Under the pieces are notes generated by a model. It had not been told where the DNA came from. It saw only the letters and a list, made by a program, of their open reading frames with translations, and did not search any database. Source: Jatrophihabitans endophyticus (GTDB taxonomy: Bacteria > Actinomycetota > Actinomycetes > Mycobacteriales > Jatrophihabitantaceae). Taken from it: a stretch of DNA of 64,000 bases. The translations under genes were made by a program, and so were the position numbers. Position 1 is the stretch's first letter. Every line of letters begins with the position of its first letter. This document shows, in pieces, positions 18,375 through 28,412 of the stretch. The stretch is taken from positions 496,001 through 560,000 of the forward strand of contig NZ_FQVU01000003.1 of NCBI RefSeq assembly GCF_900129455.1, given 5' to 3'.

Positions 18375-18754
18375 CGGCGCCGCGGCGGACGCCGCCAGGT
18401 CGCGTCCGACGGCCCGACCCAGCACTCGTCGGCCGCGACGATCACGCCGTCGTCCACCTCGGAGAACCCGGCACACCGGAACCGACCGAGCCGGTCGTTG
18501 ACGACCTCGGTCTCGGCCGCCACCGGGCCGGCCCGCCCGAGCGTCCGGCGCACGGCGCACCGGGACCGCCCGGGATATCCCGCGTTGAACGCCACCACCT
18601 GCTCACGCGTGGTCAGCACCCGGCCCGAATCGGGGAGCCCGACCACGATGTCCGCCCGCAGCTCGGCGCCGGCGGCGTCCCACGCCATCGCGTCGAGCGC
18701 CTCCCAGAAGCGGGTCACGACACCGACCGCTCGCTCGTCGTCCACGCCGCGCAC
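18335..18754 (-). CDS. NTF2-like/SnoaL-like protein
   Basis: 139-residue small protein with the cone-shaped NTF2 fold pattern: an N-terminal helix pair (AVGVVTRFWEALDAMAWDAAGAEL), LTTREQVVAFNAGYPG, then beta strands ending in VDDGVIVAADECWVG. Such proteins include polyketide cyclases, steroid isomerases and binding proteins; the pocket residues are not diagnostic here. GTG at 18754 was chosen because the fold begins right after it; an upstream extension looks non-coding. It lies divergent to priA and overlaps the 57-residue gene tail to tail by 40 bases. Confidence 0.6.
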   Translation of the reverse strand: MRGVDDERAVGVVTRFWEALDAMAWDAAGAELRADIVVGLPDSGRVLTTREQVVAFNAGYPGRSRCAVRRTLGRAGPVAAETEVVNDRLGRFRCAGFSEVDDGVIVAADECWVGPSDATWRRPPRRRQAGRAYRSRCAT

Positions 18755-18831
18755 GGTGACCGCCGCCCCCGACGCCCGACCGCACTCCGCTCGCGGTGAA
18801 TCCGTCGTCTCGTGCTGATAGGAACGTTCGC

Positions 18832-20799
18832 GTGACCAGCCGCCGACCCGCACCGCCCAGGGCGGGGCGGCAACCGGCACCGTCGCGGCCCGTGGCGCAC
18901 CTGCTGGTCGACGTCGCGCTGCCGCACCTCGACCGCCCCTTCGACTACCTCGTCCCCACGGAACTGGACGGCGTGGTCGCCGCCGGCTCCCGCGTGCGCG
19001 TGCGCTTCGCCGGTCGCCTGGTCGACGCCTACGTGCTGGCCCGCGACGAGCGCAGCGAGCACGTCGGCGACCTGGCCTACGTCGAGCGCGCGGTGGGCGA
19101 GGAGCCGGTCCTCACCGCCGAGACGACGGCGCTGTTCCGCGCCGTCGCCGACCGGTGGGCCGGTGACTTCGTGGACGTGGTGCGCCTCGGGGTGCCCTCG
19201 CGCCACGCCCGGGCCGAGACGTCGGCCCCGAAGGACCCGGGCGAGCTGCCCGAGGCGCCCCCGACGGGGTTCGACCGGTACCGGGCGGGGCCGGCCTTCC
19301 TCACCGCCGTGGCCGACGGCCGCGCGGCGCGGGCGGTCTGGACGGCGTTGCCCGACGACGACTGGGCGCAGCGCCTCGCCGAGGCCGTCCGGGTCGCCCA
19401 CGACGCGGGTCGCGGCGCGGTCGTCGTCGTCCCCGACGCCCGCGACCTCGCCCGCCTCGACGCCGCGCTCACCGCCGCGCTCGGCACCGGTCGGCACGTC
19501 GCGCTGGCCGCCGACCTCGGGCCGGCCGAGCGGTACCGCCGCTGGCTGGCGGTACGCCGTGGCGTGGTCCGTGTCGCCGTCGGCACCCGCGCCGCCGCGT
19601 ACGCGCCGGTCACCGAGCCCGGCCTGCTCGCGATCTGGGACGACGGCGACGACCTGCACGCCGAGCCGCGTGCCCCCTACCCGCACGCGCGCGACGTCCT
19701 GGCGTTGCGCTCGTCGCTCACCGGAGCCGCCCTGCTGGTCGGCGGCCAGGCGCGCACCGCCGAGGCGCAGCTGCTCGTCGAGAGCGGCTGGGCGCACGAG
19801 GTCGTCGCCGAACGGACCGTGCTGCGGGCGGCGGCCCCGCGGGTGCGCCCGACCGGCGACGACGTCGAGGTCGCCCGCGACCCCGCCGCGGCCGCCGCGC
19901 GGCTGCCCAGCCTGGCGTGGCGCACCACGCGCGAAGCGCTGGCGGCGGGACGACCCGTCCTGGTGCAGGTCCCGCGTGGCGGCTACGTCCCCTCGCTGGC
20001 GTGCGCCCGCGACCGCACCCCGGCCCGGTGTGCGGTCTGCGCCGGGCCGCTCGCCGCGCGCTCCCAGGCCGAGGTGCCGGCGTGCCGCTGGTGCGGCCGG
20101 CCGGCGGCGGACTGGTCGTGCCCGACCTGTGGCGGCCGGGCGCTGCGGGCATCGGTCGTGGGGTCGGCGCGCACCGCCGAGGAGCTCGGCCGCGCGTTCC
20201 CCGGCGTCCCCGTGCGGACGTCCGGCGGCGACCGGGTGCTCGCCGAGGTCGACTCCGAGGCCGCCGTCGTCGTCGCCACGCCCGGGGCCGAGCCGCGCTG
20301 CGAGGGCGGGTACGGCGCGGTCCTGCTGCTCGACGGGTGGGCGCTGCTCTCGCGCCCGGACCTGCGCGCCGCCGAGGAGGCGCTGCGCCGCTGGGTCAAC
20401 GCCGCCTCGCTCGTGCGGCCAGGCGGGCCGGTCGTCGTCGGCGCCGACGCCGGCATCCCGGCCGTACAGGCCCTGGTCAGGTGGGATCCCCGGGGCTTCG
20501 CCGCCCGCGAGCTCGCCGAGCGGGCCGAGCTGGGCTTCCCGCCCGCCGCGCGGATGGCCGCGCTCAGCGGCACCCCCGCCGCGGTGGCCGAGCTCGTCGC
20601 GGCCGCCGAGCTGCCGGCCTCGGCGCAGGTGGTGGGGCCCGTCCCCGTCGACGCCGACACCGAGCGGGTGCTCGTCCGGGTGCGTCGGGGCGAGGGCGCC
20701 GAGCTGGCGCGGGCGTTGAAGACCGCCGCCGCCGGTCGGTCCGCCCGCCGCGGCGCCGACCCCGTCCGCATCGCCCTGGATCCCGCCGAGCTCGGCTGA
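18832..20799 (+). CDS. priA: primosomal protein N' (PriA), helicase motifs degenerate
   Basis: 655-residue PriA homologue, the protein that recognises stalled forks and restarts replication. The N-terminal DNA-binding part is intact (HLLVDVALPHLDRPFDYLVP, GSRVRVRFAGRLVDAYVL). The zinc-binding module is visible as paired Cys (CAVCAGPL, CRWCGRPA, CPTCGG). The ATPase motifs are missing: no Walker A GSGKT is found, and the DEEHD box is replaced by WDDGDD. Actinobacterial PriA proteins are generally like this and are thought to act without helicase activity. The GTG at 18832 follows AGGA; an in-frame GTG at 18796 is possible. Confidence 0.9.
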   Translation: MTSRRPAPPRAGRQPAPSRPVAHLLVDVALPHLDRPFDYLVPTELDGVVAAGSRVRVRFAGRLVDAYVLARDERSEHVGDLAYVERAVGEEPVLTAETTALFRAVADRWAGDFVDVVRLGVPSRHARAETSAPKDPGELPEAPPTGFDRYRAGPAFLTAVADGRAARAVWTALPDDDWAQRLAEAVRVAHDAGRGAVVVVPDARDLARLDAALTAALGTGRHVALAADLGPAERYRRWLAVRRGVVRVAVGTRAAAYAPVTEPGLLAIWDDGDDLHAEPRAPYPHARDVLALRSSLTGAALLVGGQARTAEAQLLVESGWAHEVVAERTVLRAAAPRVRPTGDDVEVARDPAAAAARLPSLAWRTTREALAAGRPVLVQVPRGGYVPSLACARDRTPARCAVCAGPLAARSQAEVPACRWCGRPAADWSCPTCGGRALRASVVGSARTAEELGRAFPGVPVRTSGGDRVLAEVDSEAAVVVATPGAEPRCEGGYGAVLLLDGWALLSRPDLRAAEEALRRWVNAASLVRPGGPVVVGADAGIPAVQALVRWDPRGFAARELAERAELGFPPAARMAALSGTPAAVAELVAAAELPASAQVVGPVPVDADTERVLVRVRRGEGAELARALKTAAAGRSARRGADPVRIALDPAELG

Positions 20800-20871
20800 T
20801 CGCACCCGCGTCCGCTACGTTGACATCTTGCCCAGCGGAATAGTCGGGAAGCGGGCCACGTTGTCCGCGCC

Positions 20872-21807
20872 ATGACCGAGAACGCCCGCATCGGTGTCGC
20901 GCTGCCCGCCGGCGCCGAGAGCGCCGACAACATCGTCACCGAGACCGTCGCGCTGGCCCGGGAGGCCCGCGACGCCGGCCTGGCCGCCGTGTGGCTCTCG
21001 CAGCGCTTCGACACCGACGCGCTGACGCTGGCCGCCGTCGTCGGCCACGCCGTTCCCGGCCTGCAGGTGGGGACGTCGGTGGTGCCGGTGCCGCACCGGC
21101 ATCCGCTCGTGGTGGCCGGGCAGGCGCAGACCGCGCAGGCGGCCTCGGCCGGGCGCTTCGTCCTCGGGATCGGGTTGGGTGCGCCGGCCCTGGTCACGGC
21201 GGCGTACGGATCGGCACCGCAGCGGCCGATCGCGCACCTGCGCGAGTACCTCGACGTCCTGCACGACGTCTTCGCCACCGGGACCGTCGACCACGTCGGC
21301 GAGACCGTCACCGCCCGACCGCCACGGTCGGCGCGGGTGGTCGGCGCCGATCCGGTGCCGGTCCTCGTGGCGGCGATGGGGCCGCAGGCGCTGCAGGCCG
21401 CGGGGGAGCGGGCCGACGGCACGCTGCCGTTCCTGGCCGGGCCGCGCACGCTGGAGAGCTACCTGGTGCCGCGCATCGCGGCCGCCGCGCAGTCGGCGGG
21501 CCGCGGCGCGCCCCGCGTGGTGGTCGCGCTGGCGGCCGTGGTGACCGCCGATGTCGACGCCGCCCGGGCGCTGGCCCGCGAGCAGCTGTCGTTCTACGAC
21601 ACGATCCCGTCCTACCGCGCCGTGCTCGACCGCGAGGGCGTCGCGCACGCCGCCGAGCTCGCGGTGATCGGGGACGAGCGGACGCTGGCCCGCGCCGTCC
21701 GCTCCTACCTCGACGCCGGTGCCACCGAGATCGTGCTGACGCAGACCGGGCTGGCCGGCGACGCCGCTCGCGTCGCGACCTGGCGGGCCGCCGGCGCGCT
21801 GGGCTGA
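20872..21807 (+). CDS. LLM-class F420-dependent oxidoreductase
   Basis: 311-residue TIM-barrel enzyme of the luciferase-like monooxygenase superfamily. The pattern fits the F420-dependent actinobacterial group: IGVALPAGAESADNIVTETV, GLAAVWLSQRFDTDALTLAA, VVPVPHRHPLVVAGQAQT, GRFVLGIGLG and PVLVAAMGPQALQAAGE. Cofactor assignment to F420 rather than FMN is inferred from family resemblance. The substrate is unknown. ATG at 20872. It lies between priA and the convergent MFS gene with only 6 bases to the latter's stop. Confidence 0.85.
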   Translation: MTENARIGVALPAGAESADNIVTETVALAREARDAGLAAVWLSQRFDTDALTLAAVVGHAVPGLQVGTSVVPVPHRHPLVVAGQAQTAQAASAGRFVLGIGLGAPALVTAAYGSAPQRPIAHLREYLDVLHDVFATGTVDHVGETVTARPPRSARVVGADPVPVLVAAMGPQALQAAGERADGTLPFLAGPRTLESYLVPRIAAAAQSAGRGAPRVVVALAAVVTADVDAARALAREQLSFYDTIPSYRAVLDREGVAHAAELAVIGDERTLARAVRSYLDAGATEIVLTQTGLAGDAARVATWRAAGALG

Positions 21808-21813
21808 GCCGGG

Positions 21814-23664
21814 TCAGTCCCGGGCGCGGCCCGCGACGGCGGCCTCGTAGGCGACGTCCTCGCCCGGTGCGGCCGGGACGGCGAGGGCCGCGCCCTCGCG
21901 TGCCACCGCCTCGCCGACCGACTCGCCGGCGAGTGCGTCGACCGCGTCGGCGCCGTCCGCGTCCTCGTGGACGAATTTCTTGCCCCGCAGCAGCGACGCG
22001 CCCGCGGCGATCAGCAGCATCACGATCGACGCGGTGAAGGCGATGGTGAGGCCGTGCCGGAACGGGTCGGCGATCAGGTTCGGGAAGAAGGACCCGCTGT
22101 CGATGCGGCCGGCGACAGCCGGGCTCGCGTGCGGCACGAGTTCCTGGATCGGGTTGCCGCCGAGGAAAGCGGCGAACAGGATGCCGACCGGGGAGGCGTG
22201 CGACGCCGCCGTTGCCTGCGCCGGGTCGACGCCGGCCTGCACCAGCCCGCTGTGCATGGCCTGCGGCAGCCGGCTCGCCAGCCCGACGGCCATGAGCGTG
22301 AAGAACCCGCCCATCGAGAGCACCATGCCGGCGTTCATGCCGGTGGCCCGGATGCCGGAGGCCGCGCCCCGCTGTGCCGCGGGGACGGCGTTCATGATCG
22401 CGGCCGAGTTCGGGGCCGCCATCAGCCCCATGCCGATGCCGTTGAGCGCGATCAGCCCGGCGAAGAGCACGTAGTTGAAGTTCGCCGGCAGCAGGATCAG
22501 TCCCAGGAAGGTGGCCGCGGTCAGCAGCAGCCCGCCGGTCGCGAACGCCCGCGCGCCGAAGCGGTCGCTGAGCGCGCCGGACGCCGGCCCGGCGACGAGG
22601 AAGCCGAGCGTCAGCGGGACCATGTAGATGCCCGCCCACAGCGGCGTGTCCTCGAAGGCGTAGCCGTGCAGCGGCAGCCAGATGCCCTGCAGCCAGATGA
22701 TGAGCATGAACTGCAGCCCGCCGCGCGACATGGACGCGAGCAGGTTCACCGCCTGCCCGGCCGCGAACGCCCGCACCCGGAACAACCGCATGTTGATCAT
22801 CGGGTCGGCGACGCGGTTCTCGATCATCACGAACGCGACGAGCAGGACGACACCCGCGCCGACGCACGTCAGCACGAAGGGCGACGTCCAGCCCATCGTG
22901 TGACCGCCGTAGGGCTGCAGCCCGTAGGTGACGCCGACGAGCAGTGCGATCAACCCGATACCGAAAGCCAGGTTGCCCCACCAGTCGATGACGACCCGGC
23001 GCGACGTGTCACGCGGCTTGTCGTGCAGCGTGCGGTACCCCATCCAGGTGCCCCAGACGCCGACGGGGACCGACACCCAGAACACCGCGCGCCAGTCCCA
23101 CTCCGAGAGCACGCCGCCGATGACGAGGCCGAGGAAGGACCCGGCGAGGGCGGCGACCTGGTTGACGCCGAGGGCGAAGCCGCGCCGGGCGGGCGGGAAG
23201 GCGTCGGTGATGATCGCCGTCGAGTTCGCCATCAGCATGGCGCCGCCGACGCCCTGGACGACGCGCCACACGATGATCTCCAGTGCCCCGGCGCCACCGC
23301 TGTTGGGCACGAGCGCGCAGCCGATCGAGCCGACGGTGAAGATCAGGAAGCCGAGGTTGAACAGCTTGGCGCGGCCGTACTGGTCGCCGAGCCGGCCGAA
23401 CGTCACCACGAGGACGGCGGTGACGAGCAGGAAGCCCATCAGCATCCACAGCAGGTAGGAGATGTTCTGCGGGGCGAGGGGATCGAGGCCGAGGCCGCGG
23501 AAGATCGCCGGGAGCGAGATCAGCAGGATCGACGAGTTCAGCGTCGCGGCGAGGATGCCGACGGTGGTGACCGAGAGCGCGACCCGGCGGTCGTGGGACG
23601 CGCGGCGGGCGGTGGGGTCGTCGGCGGTGGCGCTCGACGCGGCGGTGGCGATGGATCGGGGCAC
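21814..23664 (-). CDS. DHA2-type (14-helix) MFS drug/proton antiporter
   Basis: 616-residue exporter of the EmrB/QacA group. Motif A is visible as GRLGDQYGRAKL after helix 2. A motif C-like Gly/Pro-rich helix 5 lies around GVNQVAALAGSFLGLVIGGVL. About 14 hydrophobic helices run to residue 560, then a hydrophilic acidic/Ala tail of about 50 residues. The ATG at 23664 has GGGAGG upstream. The -10 (TAGGAT, minus strand, 23689-23694) lies inside the inverted repeat at 23682-23696, so a repressor probably controls it. No regulator gene is adjacent. The substrate is unknown. Confidence 0.9.
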   Translation of the reverse strand: MPRSIATAASSATADDPTARRASHDRRVALSVTTVGILAATLNSSILLISLPAIFRGLGLDPLAPQNISYLLWMLMGFLLVTAVLVVTFGRLGDQYGRAKLFNLGFLIFTVGSIGCALVPNSGGAGALEIIVWRVVQGVGGAMLMANSTAIITDAFPPARRGFALGVNQVAALAGSFLGLVIGGVLSEWDWRAVFWVSVPVGVWGTWMGYRTLHDKPRDTSRRVVIDWWGNLAFGIGLIALLVGVTYGLQPYGGHTMGWTSPFVLTCVGAGVVLLVAFVMIENRVADPMINMRLFRVRAFAAGQAVNLLASMSRGGLQFMLIIWLQGIWLPLHGYAFEDTPLWAGIYMVPLTLGFLVAGPASGALSDRFGARAFATGGLLLTAATFLGLILLPANFNYVLFAGLIALNGIGMGLMAAPNSAAIMNAVPAAQRGAASGIRATGMNAGMVLSMGGFFTLMAVGLASRLPQAMHSGLVQAGVDPAQATAASHASPVGILFAAFLGGNPIQELVPHASPAVAGRIDSGSFFPNLIADPFRHGLTIAFTASIVMLLIAAGASLLRGKKFVHEDADGADAVDALAGESVGEAVAREGAALAVPAAPGEDVAYEAAVAGRARD

Positions 23665-23681
23665 GGGCCTCCCTTTCGTTC

Positions 23682-23696
23682 GTTAGCCATCCTAAC
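23682..23696. promoter_or_regulatory. operator-like inverted repeat over the MFS promoter
   Basis: GTTAG-N5-CTAAC, a perfect 5-bp inverted repeat, overlaps the minus-strand -10 TAGGAT (23689-23694) upstream of the MFS exporter. This is the placement expected of a TetR- or MarR-type repressor site. Confidence 0.5.
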
Positions 23697-23731
23697 TATC
23701 TGGGGACGGCCGGGGCCACCGGCCCGCTCGG

Positions 23732-23737
23732 TACTAT
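23732..23737 (+). promoter_or_regulatory. -10 element (TACTAT) of a leaderless def transcript
   Basis: TACTAT ends 7 bases before the def GTG at 23745. The intervening bases contain no ribosome-binding site. It would drive the whole def-to-ribH operon. Confidence 0.6.
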
Positions 23738-23744
23738 CGGTCAC

Positions 23745-24299
23745 GTGACCGTGCAACCCATCCGCCTGTTCGGGGACCCGGTCCTGCGCACCCCGGCCGA
23801 CGTCGTCACCGACTTCGACAAGGAGCTGCGCACGCTCGTCGCCGACCTCACCGAGACGATGATGGACGCGCCGGGGCAGGGCCTCGCGGCGCCGCAGATC
23901 GGCGTCGGGCTGCGGGTGTTCACGTACCACATCCGCGACGGCGGCGGCACCGGTCATCTCGTGAACCCGGTCCTGCACTTCCCGAACGACGAGGAGCAGG
24001 ACGGTCCCGAGGGCTGCCTGTCGATCCCCGGGCTGCAGTTCGACTGCGTCCGGCGCGAGCACGTGATCGCGCACGGCCAGAACATGTACGGCGACCCGAT
24101 CACCGTCGAGGGCAGCGCCATGCTCTCGCGGGCCATCCAGCACGAGACCGACCACCTCGACGGCGTGCTGTTCGTCGACCGGCTCGACGGCGAGACGCGC
24201 AAGGCGGCCATGCGGGCGATCCGCGAGGCCGAGTGGAACGGCGAGGCGGCCCCGACGGTCAAGGTCAGCCCGCACCCCACGCTCGGCCGGGCCCGGTAG
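23745..24299 (+). CDS. def: peptide deformylase
   Basis: 184-residue metalloenzyme that removes the formyl group from nascent proteins. All three motifs are intact: GQGLAAPQ (residues 44-51), EGCLS with metal ligand Cys91, and HETDH with ligands His133 and His137. GTG at 23745. First gene of a tightly packed operon with fmt 4 bases downstream, which pairs removal of the formyl group with its addition. Confidence 0.97.
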   Translation: MTVQPIRLFGDPVLRTPADVVTDFDKELRTLVADLTETMMDAPGQGLAAPQIGVGLRVFTYHIRDGGGTGHLVNPVLHFPNDEEQDGPEGCLSIPGLQFDCVRREHVIAHGQNMYGDPITVEGSAMLSRAIQHETDHLDGVLFVDRLDGETRKAAMRAIREAEWNGEAAPTVKVSPHPTLGRAR

Positions 24300-24303
24300 C
24301 CGG

Positions 24304-25230
24304 ATGCGGCTCGTCTTCGCCGGCACTCCCGCGCCGGCCGTGCCGACGCTGCGTGCCCTGGTCGACTCGCCGCGGCACGAGGTCGTCGCCGTCGTCACGC
24401 GGCCGCCTGCCCGTGCCGGCCGGGGCCGGCGCACGGCCGAGTCACCGGTCGCCCGGCTCGCCGCCGAGGCGGGTCTGCCCGTGCTCGCGCCGGCCCGCGC
24501 CGGCGACCCCGACTTCCTCGCGCGGCTCGCCGAGCTCGAGCCCGACTGCTGCCCGGTCGTCGCCTACGGCGCGCTGCTGCCGCCGCCGGCGCTGACCGTG
24601 CCCCGGTTGGGATGGGTGAACCTGCACTTCTCGCTGCTGCCGGCCTGGCGCGGCGCCGCGCCCGTCCAGCACGCGCTGCTGCACGGGGACGACGTCACCG
24701 GCGCGTCGACGTTCCTGATCGAGGCGGGGCTCGACACCGGCCCGGTCTTCGGCGTGCTGACCGAGACCGTGCGCCCCGGCGACACGGCCGGTGACCTGCT
24801 CGACCGCCTCGCCGCCGGCGGCGCCGGGCTGATGCTCGCCACGATGGACGGGCTGGCCGACGGCAGCCTCGTCCCCGTCCCGCAGCCCGGCGAGGGCGTC
24901 TCGTTCGCCCCGAAGATCACCGTCGCGGACGCCGAGCTCGACTGGACGCAGCCCGGCCGCCACGTCGAGCGGCTGACCCGGGCCTGCTGGCCGGCCCCGG
25001 GCGCGTGGACGACGTTCCGCGGCGAGCGGCTCAAGCTCGGCGCGGTCGGCGTGCGGGCCGGGCACGACCTCGCCCCCGGGGAGCTGCGGGTCGCCCGCGA
25101 CACCGTCCTCGCCGGGACCGGCAGCCTGGACGTCGCGCTCGGCACGGTCCAGCCGCCGGGCAAGCGGCCGATGCCGGCCGCCGACTGGGCCCGGGGCGCA
25201 CGGATCGAGGACGGCGAACGGCTTGGCTGA
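24304..25230 (+). CDS. fmt: methionyl-tRNA formyltransferase
   Basis: 308-residue enzyme that formylates initiator Met-tRNA using 10-formyltetrahydrofolate. The catalytic core shows [16 protein letters not shown], the Asn/His pair in [19 protein letters not shown], and the Asp in EAGLDTGPV. The C-terminal tRNA-binding barrel follows ([16 protein letters not shown] to the end). ATG at 24304, 4 bases after def; the 3' end overlaps rsmB by 8 bases. Confidence 0.97.
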   Translation: MRLVFAGTPAPAVPTLRALVDSPRHEVVAVVTRPPARAGRGRRTAESPVARLAAEAGLPVLAPARAGDPDFLARLAELEPDCCPVVAYGALLPPPALTVPRLGWVNLHFSLLPAWRGAAPVQHALLHGDDVTGASTFLIEAGLDTGPVFGVLTETVRPGDTAGDLLDRLAAGGAGLMLATMDGLADGSLVPVPQPGEGVSFAPKITVADAELDWTQPGRHVERLTRACWPAPGAWTTFRGERLKLGAVGVRAGHDLAPGELRVARDTVLAGTGSLDVALGTVQPPGKRPMPAADWARGARIEDGERLG

Positions 25231-26659
25231 GCGCACCTCCCGCCCCGGCCGCCGTGCGGCGGGCCGACCCGCGCGACCCACCCGACCCGAGCGGCGGCGG
25301 GCGCCCGTCGACCCGGCCCGGCTCGTCGCGCTCGACCTGCTGCGGGCCGTCGCCGAGCAGGACGCCTACGCCAACCTCGTCCTGCCGCGGCTCATCACCG
25401 AGCGCGGGCTGACCGGGCGGGACGCCGCCCTCGCCACCGAGCTCGGCTACGGGACGCTGCGCAGCCTCGGCACCGTCGACGGCGTGCTCGCCCGCTGCAT
25501 CGACCGCGACCTCGCCGACGTCGAGCCGGTGGTGCTCGACATCCTGCGCCTCGGCGCCTACCAGGCGCTGCGCACCCGCATCCCGCCCCACGCCGCGGTC
25601 GCCACCACCGTCGACCTCGCGCACGCCGCGGGGTCCGGGCGCGCCGGCGGCTTCGTCAACGCGGTCCTGCGCCGGGTGACCGACCGGGACTGGCCGGGCT
25701 GGACCGACGAGCTCGCCGCCGGTGTCGAGCCGCTGGCGGCGCTCGCCGTCCGCACCGCCCACCCCGAGTGGATCGCGGGCGCGTTCGCCGCCGCGCTCGG
25801 CGAGGACGCCGGGGGACCGCTCACCGAGACCGCCGCCGCCCTCGCGGCCGACGACGAGCGCCCCGTCACCCACCTGGTCGCCTGGCCCGGGCGCAGCGAG
25901 CGGACCGAGCTGCTCGTCGCCGACGACGGCGCCGTGCACGGCAGCGTCGGGCCGTACTCGCCGTACGCGGTCCGGCTCGCCGCCGGCGACCCCGGCCGGC
26001 TGCCGGCGGTCCGGGAACGGCGCGCCGGGGTGCAGGACGAGGGCAGCCAGCTGTGCGCGCTGGCCCTCGCCGCCGCGCCCGTCGACGGCCCGGACGAGCG
26101 GTGGCTCGACGCCTGCGCCGGGCCGGGAGGCAAGGCGGCGCTGCTCGCGGCGGTGGCCGCCGGCCGGGGAGCGCAGCTGCACGCCAACGAGCGGCGCGAG
26201 CACCGCGCGCAGCTCGTCCGTCGCGTCACCGAGCCGTGGGGCGTGACCGTCACGGTGGGCGACGCCCGCGAGCTCGCCCCGCCCGACGGCGTCCCCGGGT
26301 ACGACCGGGTGCTCGTCGACGCGCCGTGCACCGGTCTCGGCGCGCTGCGCCGGCGTCCCGAGGCCCGCTGGCGGCGCCGCGGCGACGACGTCGCCGAGCT
26401 CGCCGCGCTGCAGCGCGCGCTGCTGGCGGCGGCGCTGCGTGTCACCAGACCCGGCGGGGTGGTGGCGTACGTGACCTGCTCGCCCCACCCGGCCGAGACC
26501 AGCGCGGTCGTCGCCGCGTTCGCCGCCGAGCACGAGCTGCTCGACGCGCGACCCTTCTTCCCCGACGTGCCCGACCTGGGTGCCGGCCCGACCGTGCAGC
26601 TGTGGCCGCACCGGCACGGCACCGACGCGATGTTCTGTGCCCTGCTGCGCGCCTCCTAG
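25223..26659 (+). CDS. rsmB: 16S rRNA (cytosine-967-C5)-methyltransferase
   Basis: 478-residue RsmB/Fmu protein. An N-terminal NusB-like RNA-binding domain (about 30-165) begins [18 protein letters not shown]. The SAM-binding domain has [38 protein letters not shown] with the release Cys, and [12 protein letters not shown] with the nucleophilic Cys. It uses TTG at 25223 within the end of fmt, so translation is probably coupled. The Arg/Pro-rich first 40 residues are an actinobacterial extension. Confidence 0.94.
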   Translation: MAERTSRPGRRAAGRPARPTRPERRRAPVDPARLVALDLLRAVAEQDAYANLVLPRLITERGLTGRDAALATELGYGTLRSLGTVDGVLARCIDRDLADVEPVVLDILRLGAYQALRTRIPPHAAVATTVDLAHAAGSGRAGGFVNAVLRRVTDRDWPGWTDELAAGVEPLAALAVRTAHPEWIAGAFAAALGEDAGGPLTETAAALAADDERPVTHLVAWPGRSERTELLVADDGAVHGSVGPYSPYAVRLAAGDPGRLPAVRERRAGVQDEGSQLCALALAAAPVDGPDERWLDACAGPGGKAALLAAVAAGRGAQLHANERREHRAQLVRRVTEPWGVTVTVGDARELAPPDGVPGYDRVLVDAPCTGLGALRRRPEARWRRRGDDVAELAALQRALLAAALRVTRPGGVVAYVTCSPHPAETSAVVAAFAAEHELLDARPFFPDVPDLGAGPTVQLWPHRHGTDAMFCALLRAS

Positions 26660-26662
26660 GAT
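26657..26662 (+). promoter_or_regulatory. -10 element of a possible internal leaderless rpe promoter
   Basis: TAGGAT overlaps the rsmB stop codon and ends 6 bases before the rpe ATG at 26669; there is no ribosome-binding site in the gap. It suggests that rpe and the rib genes can be transcribed separately from def-fmt-rsmB. Confidence 0.5.
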
Positions 26663-26668
26663 CGGCTC

Positions 26669-27355
26669 ATGCCCGCAGCAGGTGGCGCCGAGCCCATGAT
26701 CGCGCCGAGCATCCTGTCGGCGGACTTCGCACGCCTCGCCGACGCCGCCGAGTCCGTCGGCACGGCCGACTGGCTGCACGTCGACGTCATGGACAACCAC
26801 TTCGTGCCGAACCTGACCCTCGGCCTGCCGGTGGTGACGAGCCTGCACCGCGCCACGGGGATCCCGCTGGACTGCCACCTGATGATCGACGACCCGGACC
26901 GCTGGGCGCCGGGCTACGCCGAGGCGGGGGCCAGCAACGTGACCTTCCACGTCGAGGCGGCGGCCGACGCCGTGCAGACGGCGCGGGCGATCCGGGCCGC
27001 CGGCGCGCTGGCCGGCCTGTCGGTCAAGCCCGGCACCCCGCTCGACCCCTACCTCGAGGTGCTGCGCGAGTTCGACACCCTGCTCGTGATGACCGTCGAG
27101 CCGGGTTTCGGCGGCCAGGCGTTCCTGCCCGACGTCCTGCCCAAGGTCCGGCTCGCCCGCGAGCACGTGCGCGCCGGGCACCTGCGGCTGTTCGTCGAGG
27201 TCGACGGCGGCATCGCGCCCGACACCATCGAGGCCGCCGCCGAGGCCGGTGCCGACGTGTTCGTCGCGGGGTCGGCGGTCTTCGGTGCCGACGACCCGGG
27301 GCGGGCGGTCGAGGCGCTGCGGACGCAGGCGCGCGCCGCGATGACCGTGCAGTGA
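26669..27355 (+). CDS. rpe: ribulose-phosphate 3-epimerase
   Basis: 228-residue TIM-barrel enzyme interconverting ribulose 5-phosphate and xylulose 5-phosphate, with the former also feeding riboflavin synthesis (RibB). Metal and catalytic residues are visible in [51 protein letters not shown] and [14 protein letters not shown] at 26669, 6 bases after a -10-like hexamer; an internal ATG at 26696 would give the core-only form. It sits directly before ribD. Confidence 0.96.
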   Translation: MPAAGGAEPMIAPSILSADFARLADAAESVGTADWLHVDVMDNHFVPNLTLGLPVVTSLHRATGIPLDCHLMIDDPDRWAPGYAEAGASNVTFHVEAAADAVQTARAIRAAGALAGLSVKPGTPLDPYLEVLREFDTLLVMTVEPGFGGQAFLPDVLPKVRLAREHVRAGHLRLFVEVDGGIAPDTIEAAAEAGADVFVAGSAVFGADDPGRAVEALRTQARAAMTVQ

Positions 27356-27362
27356 GGCACCC

Positions 27363-28409
27363 GTGACCGCCACCGAGGCCGAGCAGGCCGCCATGCACCG
27401 CGCCCTAGCGCTCGCCGACACCGTGCGGGGGCACACCAGCCCGAACCCGGCCGTCGGCGCGGTCGTGCTCGCCCCGGACGGAACGCTGGCCGGCGAGGGC
27501 GCGACGGCCCCCGCCGGTGGCGCCCACGCCGAGGTCGCCGCCCTCGCTGCCGCCGGGGACGCCGCGCGGGGCGGGACCGCCGTCGTCACCCTCGAGCCCT
27601 GCGCGCACACCGGCCGCACCGGCCCGTGCACCGAGGCCCTGGTCGCCGCCGGGATCACCCGGGTGGTCTACGCCGTCGACGACCCGAACCCCGAGGCCGC
27701 CGGCGGTGCCACCGTGCTGCGCGAGCGCGGCATCGACGTCGTCGCCGGGGTCGAGGAGCACGCCGCGGCCAGCGGGGCGCTGCGCCCTTGGCTGCACGCG
27801 ACCCGCACCGGCCGGCCGTTCGTCACGTGGAAGTACGCGGCGACCCTCGACGGTCGGGTCGCCGCGGCCGACTGGTCGGCCCGCTGGATCTCCTCGGCCG
27901 CCTCGCGCGAGGACGCCCACGCGCTCCGCGCCGTCGTCGACGCGATCGTGGTCGGCAGCGGCACGGTGCTGACCGACGATCCGCAGCTGACCGTCCGCGG
28001 CGGGGACCAGATCCCCGCCCTGCGTCAGCCGCTGCGCGTCGTCCTCGACCGCCGGCACCGCATCCCCGACGACGCGCGCGTGCTCGACGACGCCGCCGAG
28101 ACGCTCGTGCTCGACACCGCCGTCCCGCGATTCGCGCTCAAGGCGCTGCACGACAGGGGAGTGCGGCAGGTCCTGCTCGAGGGCGGTCCTACCCTGGCAG
28201 GGGCGTTCGTCGAGGCCCGCTGCGTCGACGAGGTGATCGTGTACCTGGCCCCCACGCTGCTGGGCGCGGGACCCGCGGCGCTGGGTGACGCGGGCATCGG
28301 AACACTGGCCGAGGCCGCGGCGTTGGACATCGAGTCGGTGAGCCGGATCGGCGACGACATCAAGGTGGTGGCCCGGCCGCGCTGGGCCGAACAGGCGATG
28401 GAGGACTGA
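27363..28409 (+). CDS. ribD: bifunctional riboflavin deaminase/reductase RibD
   Basis: 348-residue enzyme for steps two and three of riboflavin synthesis. The N-terminal deaminase has the zinc site in HAEVAAL and [12 protein letters not shown]. The C-terminal NADPH-dependent reductase begins at about [18 protein letters not shown] and has [16 protein letters not shown] and [18 protein letters not shown] at 27363, 7 bases after rpe. No FMN riboswitch lies ahead of it, as the gap is too small. Confidence 0.96.
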   Translation: MTATEAEQAAMHRALALADTVRGHTSPNPAVGAVVLAPDGTLAGEGATAPAGGAHAEVAALAAAGDAARGGTAVVTLEPCAHTGRTGPCTEALVAAGITRVVYAVDDPNPEAAGGATVLRERGIDVVAGVEEHAAASGALRPWLHATRTGRPFVTWKYAATLDGRVAAADWSARWISSAASREDAHALRAVVDAIVVGSGTVLTDDPQLTVRGGDQIPALRQPLRVVLDRRHRIPDDARVLDDAAETLVLDTAVPRFALKALHDRGVRQVLLEGGPTLAGAFVEARCVDEVIVYLAPTLLGAGPAALGDAGIGTLAEAAALDIESVSRIGDDIKVVARPRWAEQAMED

Positions 28410-28412
28410 GGC

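Noticed and set aside
27356-27362. FMN riboswitch before ribD
   Set aside because: Only 7 bases separate rpe and ribD.
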